Shown piece after piece: positions 7,569 through 10,174 of a DNA stretch of 10,174 nucleotides. The position numbers and the translations under genes were made by a program. The stretch comes from Streptococcus sp. (GTDB lineage: Bacteria > Bacillota > Bacilli > Lactobacillales > Streptococcaceae). The notes under the pieces are model-generated. The model had not been told where the DNA came from and made no database searches. It saw only the letters and a list, made by a program, of their open reading frames with translations. The stretch lies in NCBI RefSeq assembly GCF_030825805.1, contig NZ_JAPJPF010000055.1:1-10174 (forward strand), read 5' to 3'. The stretch's first letter is position 1, and every line of letters starts with the position of its first letter.

Positions 7569-8444
7569 TCTCAGTGTAATGGTCAAGATAAACCAATCTG
7601 CCTCTGTTGCCAGTTGCAAGTCGCCCCCTAAGATCTCTACAAAATTTTGAATGATATAGAGACCCAAGCCAGATGATTCTTCTGTATCCGATAGATTTTC
7701 TGAGTAGAAGCGACTAGCCAACTGGTCTAAGTGCTGGATCGGTTGTTGCACAATATTGCGCAGCTCGACCCGAATCGTGTCCTCATCCGACATCAAGGTC
7801 AAGCGGGCCTGATCCTTCCCATGCTTGAGGACATTGCTGAGCATATTTTGCAAGAGGCGCTCCCAAAGCTCAGGATCAGTAGCATAATGGAGATGTTCTT
7901 CTAACTCTACCTCTAAGGCAATCCCCGCCTCAGACAAGCTATCATAATACTGGAATAACTGCTGGGTTAGGACTTGGCTGAGATTAACGTCTGAAAGGCG
8001 AGGCTGGATGGCTCCCTCCATCAAGCGTCTGTACTCCAAGAGAGATTCCAAGCGTTTTGAGACGACTTGAAGATTGGAAGCAATTTTCTTCAGCTTTTCC
8101 TCTTCTTGCGTCCCTCCTTTGATGATTTGTTGGGTATAGCCCGAAGCAATGGTCAAAGGTGTCCGAATATCGTGAGCAATATTACTGATGGCCATATCCA
8201 AGGTTTTCTTCTCTTGAAAGGCAATCCGATTGGTCCGCTCGATCTGATCAAAGAGATCACTGACCTGCTTGGTCAAGGCGACCAATTCTTTTTTTGAAAC
8301 ACGTGACGTTAACCGTACCCCACTCCCATTTTGGAGCTTCTGTTGAATCTGCTCCTGCAAATCTTTGAGAGCAGAAAGCAAGCGAGCATAGCCCAGTCCC
8401 AAGAAAAGGACAAGGACCACTAGAAATAGAACCAATCCCCACAT
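7557..8444 (-). CDS. Sensor histidine kinase, no extracellular domain
   Basis: A membrane kinase of 295 residues. One hydrophobic helix (about 2-20) is followed directly by a charged linker and the catalytic core, so there is no ligand-binding ectodomain. The H-box is NIAHDIRTPLT (phospho-acceptor H91), the N-box NMLSNVLKHG (200-209), the F-box RFYSEN (245-250) and the G-box SSGLGLYI (257-264). The usual DxGxG G1 motif is absent; ELRNIV (227-232) sits in its place, as I recall for several Firmicute kinases tied to antimicrobial peptides. It overlaps the regulator by one base (TAATG), with AAGGAG seven bases upstream, so the two are coupled. It probably senses through the membrane or through a partner such as the convergent ABC transporter; that part is inference. 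Confidence 0.88.
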   Translation of the reverse strand: MWGLVLFLVVLVLFLGLGYARLLSALKDLQEQIQQKLQNGSGVRLTSRVSKKELVALTKQVSDLFDQIERTNRIAFQEKKTLDMAISNIAHDIRTPLTIASGYTQQIIKGGTQEEEKLKKIASNLQVVSKRLESLLEYRRLMEGAIQPRLSDVNLSQVLTQQLFQYYDSLSEAGIALEVELEEHLHYATDPELWERLLQNMLSNVLKHGKDQARLTLMSDEDTIRVELRNIVQQPIQHLDQLASRFYSENLSDTEESSGLGLYIIQNFVEILGGDLQLATEADWFILTITLRKKA

Positions 8445-9133
8445 TACTTGTCTCCTTTCAAGCGAACACCCAAGCCCCAGACGGTTTCAATATAGTCCTC
8501 ATTAGGGTCTAGCTGGGCAATTTTCTTCCGGAGATTGCTCAATTGGGCATTGAGGGTATTGTCTCCAGGCAGATAGACCTCTTCCCAGACCGCCTCATAC
8601 AATTCTTCCTTGGTGAAAATCTTCTTTGGATGTGCCAGCAAGGTCTCAAAAATTTGAAATTCTTTTTTGCCCAAGCGAAGCGTCTGTTCGCCAGACTCCA
8701 GTTCAAAGGTTTCTGGGTTCAGGACCAGATTTTTAAAAGTCAGCTTTTTCGATGATGGAGGTTCCTGTGCCGGAGTGTTGTTATTTCTCAACTGCACCGT
8801 CACCCGAGCCGCCACTTCATCCAGATTAAAGGGCTTGACAATATAATCATTGGCACCGGCAAGGAGGTACTGGCTAATGAGGTGTTTGTCTCCAAGAGCC
8901 GTCATCATGATGACCGGCACCTGACTCTGCAAACGGATCTCCTCCAGGACCTGATCGCCATTTTTCCCAGGAAGCATGATGTCTAGGAGGACCAAATCAA
9001 CGGCTTCTTGCTGGAAGAGCCGCAGCCCTTCTGTACCTGAAAAAGCCTGAAGGACCTCATGATCTTCACTTAAGAGACTGTATAAAATTTCTTGGATATC
9101 ATTATTATCCTCGATTAATAAAATCCGTGCCAC
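8444..9133 (-). CDS. OmpR/PhoB-family response regulator
   Basis: A cytoplasmic transcription factor of 229 residues from the chosen start. The receiver domain (1-120) has acidic pocket E8-D9, phospho-acceptor D51 (LLDIMLP), T78 and K100 (VKPF). The C-terminal winged helix (about 130-229) includes KKEFQIFETLLAHP, the DNTLNAQLSNLRKKI recognition region and TVWGLGVRLK. I start it at GTG 9133-9131 because AAGGAG lies eight bases upstream and the protein then begins (M)ARILLIEDN, as the family does. An in-frame ATG at 9169 would add 12 atypical residues with poor ribosome binding. It is the first gene of a two-gene operon with the kinase. The likely target is the ABC promoter at 5743-5774. Confidence 0.9.
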   Translation of the reverse strand: MARILLIEDNNDIQEILYSLLSEDHEVLQAFSGTEGLRLFQQEAVDLVLLDIMLPGKNGDQVLEEIRLQSQVPVIMMTALGDKHLISQYLLAGANDYIVKPFNLDEVAARVTVQLRNNNTPAQEPPSSKKLTFKNLVLNPETFELESGEQTLRLGKKEFQIFETLLAHPKKIFTKEELYEAVWEEVYLPGDNTLNAQLSNLRKKIAQLDPNEDYIETVWGLGVRLKGDK

Positions 9134-9181
9134 TTGCCTCGCTCCTTTTTCCTTTGAACTCCAAATCATTTCTATTACCCT

Positions 9182-9210
9182 AGCCTATCAAATAAAAGCT
9201 CCTTCGTCAA
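9182..9210 (-). promoter_or_regulatory. Possible promoter of the two-component operon
   Basis: Minus strand TTGACG (9205-9210), 17-bp spacer, TAGGCT (9182-9187). The -35 is good and the -10 poor. No copy of the TTTTAGAA repeat is nearby, so autoregulation is not evident. Confidence 0.35.
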
Positions 9211-9220
9211 TGAAAAATGC

Positions 9221-9265
9221 AAAGAAAACACTCGATCAAGAAGAACTTTCTTCCTAATCGAGTGT
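9221..9265 (-). terminator. Terminator of the phospho-beta-glucosidase gene
   Basis: On the minus strand ACACTCGATTAGGAAGAA pairs almost fully with TTCTTCTTGATCGAGTGT (two G-T wobbles), followed by TTTCTTT. It begins five bases after the stop codon and lies upstream of the two-component promoter. Confidence 0.8.
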
Positions 9266-9269
9266 TGCA

Positions 9270-10174
<905 letters not shown>

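Noticed and set aside
9134..9169. ATG start giving the response regulator 12 extra residues
   Set aside because: The GTG at 9133 has AAGGAG at ideal spacing and yields the usual (M)ARILLIEDN start, while the ATG has only weak upstream pairing and covers that ribosome site.

Overview
The window looks like chromosome of an oral Streptococcus (sanguinis/mitis/parasanguinis-type). The evidence is moderate G+C, strong AAGGAG ribosome sites, a DexB-type glucan 1,6-alpha-glucosidase, a fused PabB-PabC protein, and a BcrA/LanF-type ABC transporter beside an OmpR-type two-component system. I see no rRNA, tRNA, CRISPR array, phage gene or intact insertion sequence. The species call is inference from remembered family features, not from a search.

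Layout. Positions 1-188 are intergenic and hold copy 1 of a 52-bp repeat. On the minus strand come dexB (189-1796, own promoter, cre-like operator over its probable start point) and, upstream of it, a membrane acyltransferase gene (1911-2950) broken by a single -1 frameshift. A 120-bp divergent promoter region (2951-3070) separates this from a plus-strand pair: pabBC (3071-4801), which appears to be transcribed without a leader, and an alpha/beta hydrolase overlapping it by 4 bp (4798-5448). Next is a 372-bp intergenic region (5449-5820) rich in inverted repeats. It holds copy 2 of the repeat inside a 142-bp segment bounded by 12-bp inverted ends, then a terminator, an 11-bp-phased direct repeat and a promoter. 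A plus-strand ABC transporter follows (ATPase 5821-6729, permease 6784-7536). It converges, through a shared terminator at 7538-7568, on a minus-strand histidine kinase/response regulator pair (7557-9133). The right edge holds the 3' two thirds of a 6-phospho-beta-glucosidase gene (9270-10174, minus), which runs out of the window.

How the parts fit. DexB and the phospho-beta-glucosidase are separate sugar-catabolic functions (alpha-1,6-glucans/isomaltooligosaccharides; PTS-imported beta-glucosides). PabBC makes p-aminobenzoate for folate synthesis from chorismate, with ammonia from a PabA that is not encoded here. The kinase, regulator and ABC transporter look like one envelope-stress or peptide-antibiotic detoxification module: the kinase has almost no extracellular domain, the ATPase has a Glu in place of the Q-loop Gln as in lantibiotic self-protection transporters, and a direct repeat suited to an OmpR-type regulator lies just upstream of the transporter promoter.

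Most worth checking are the 52-bp repeat and its structured surroundings, the leaderless pabBC start, the acyltransferase frameshift and the two-component/ABC module. Nothing here proves a wholly new system.
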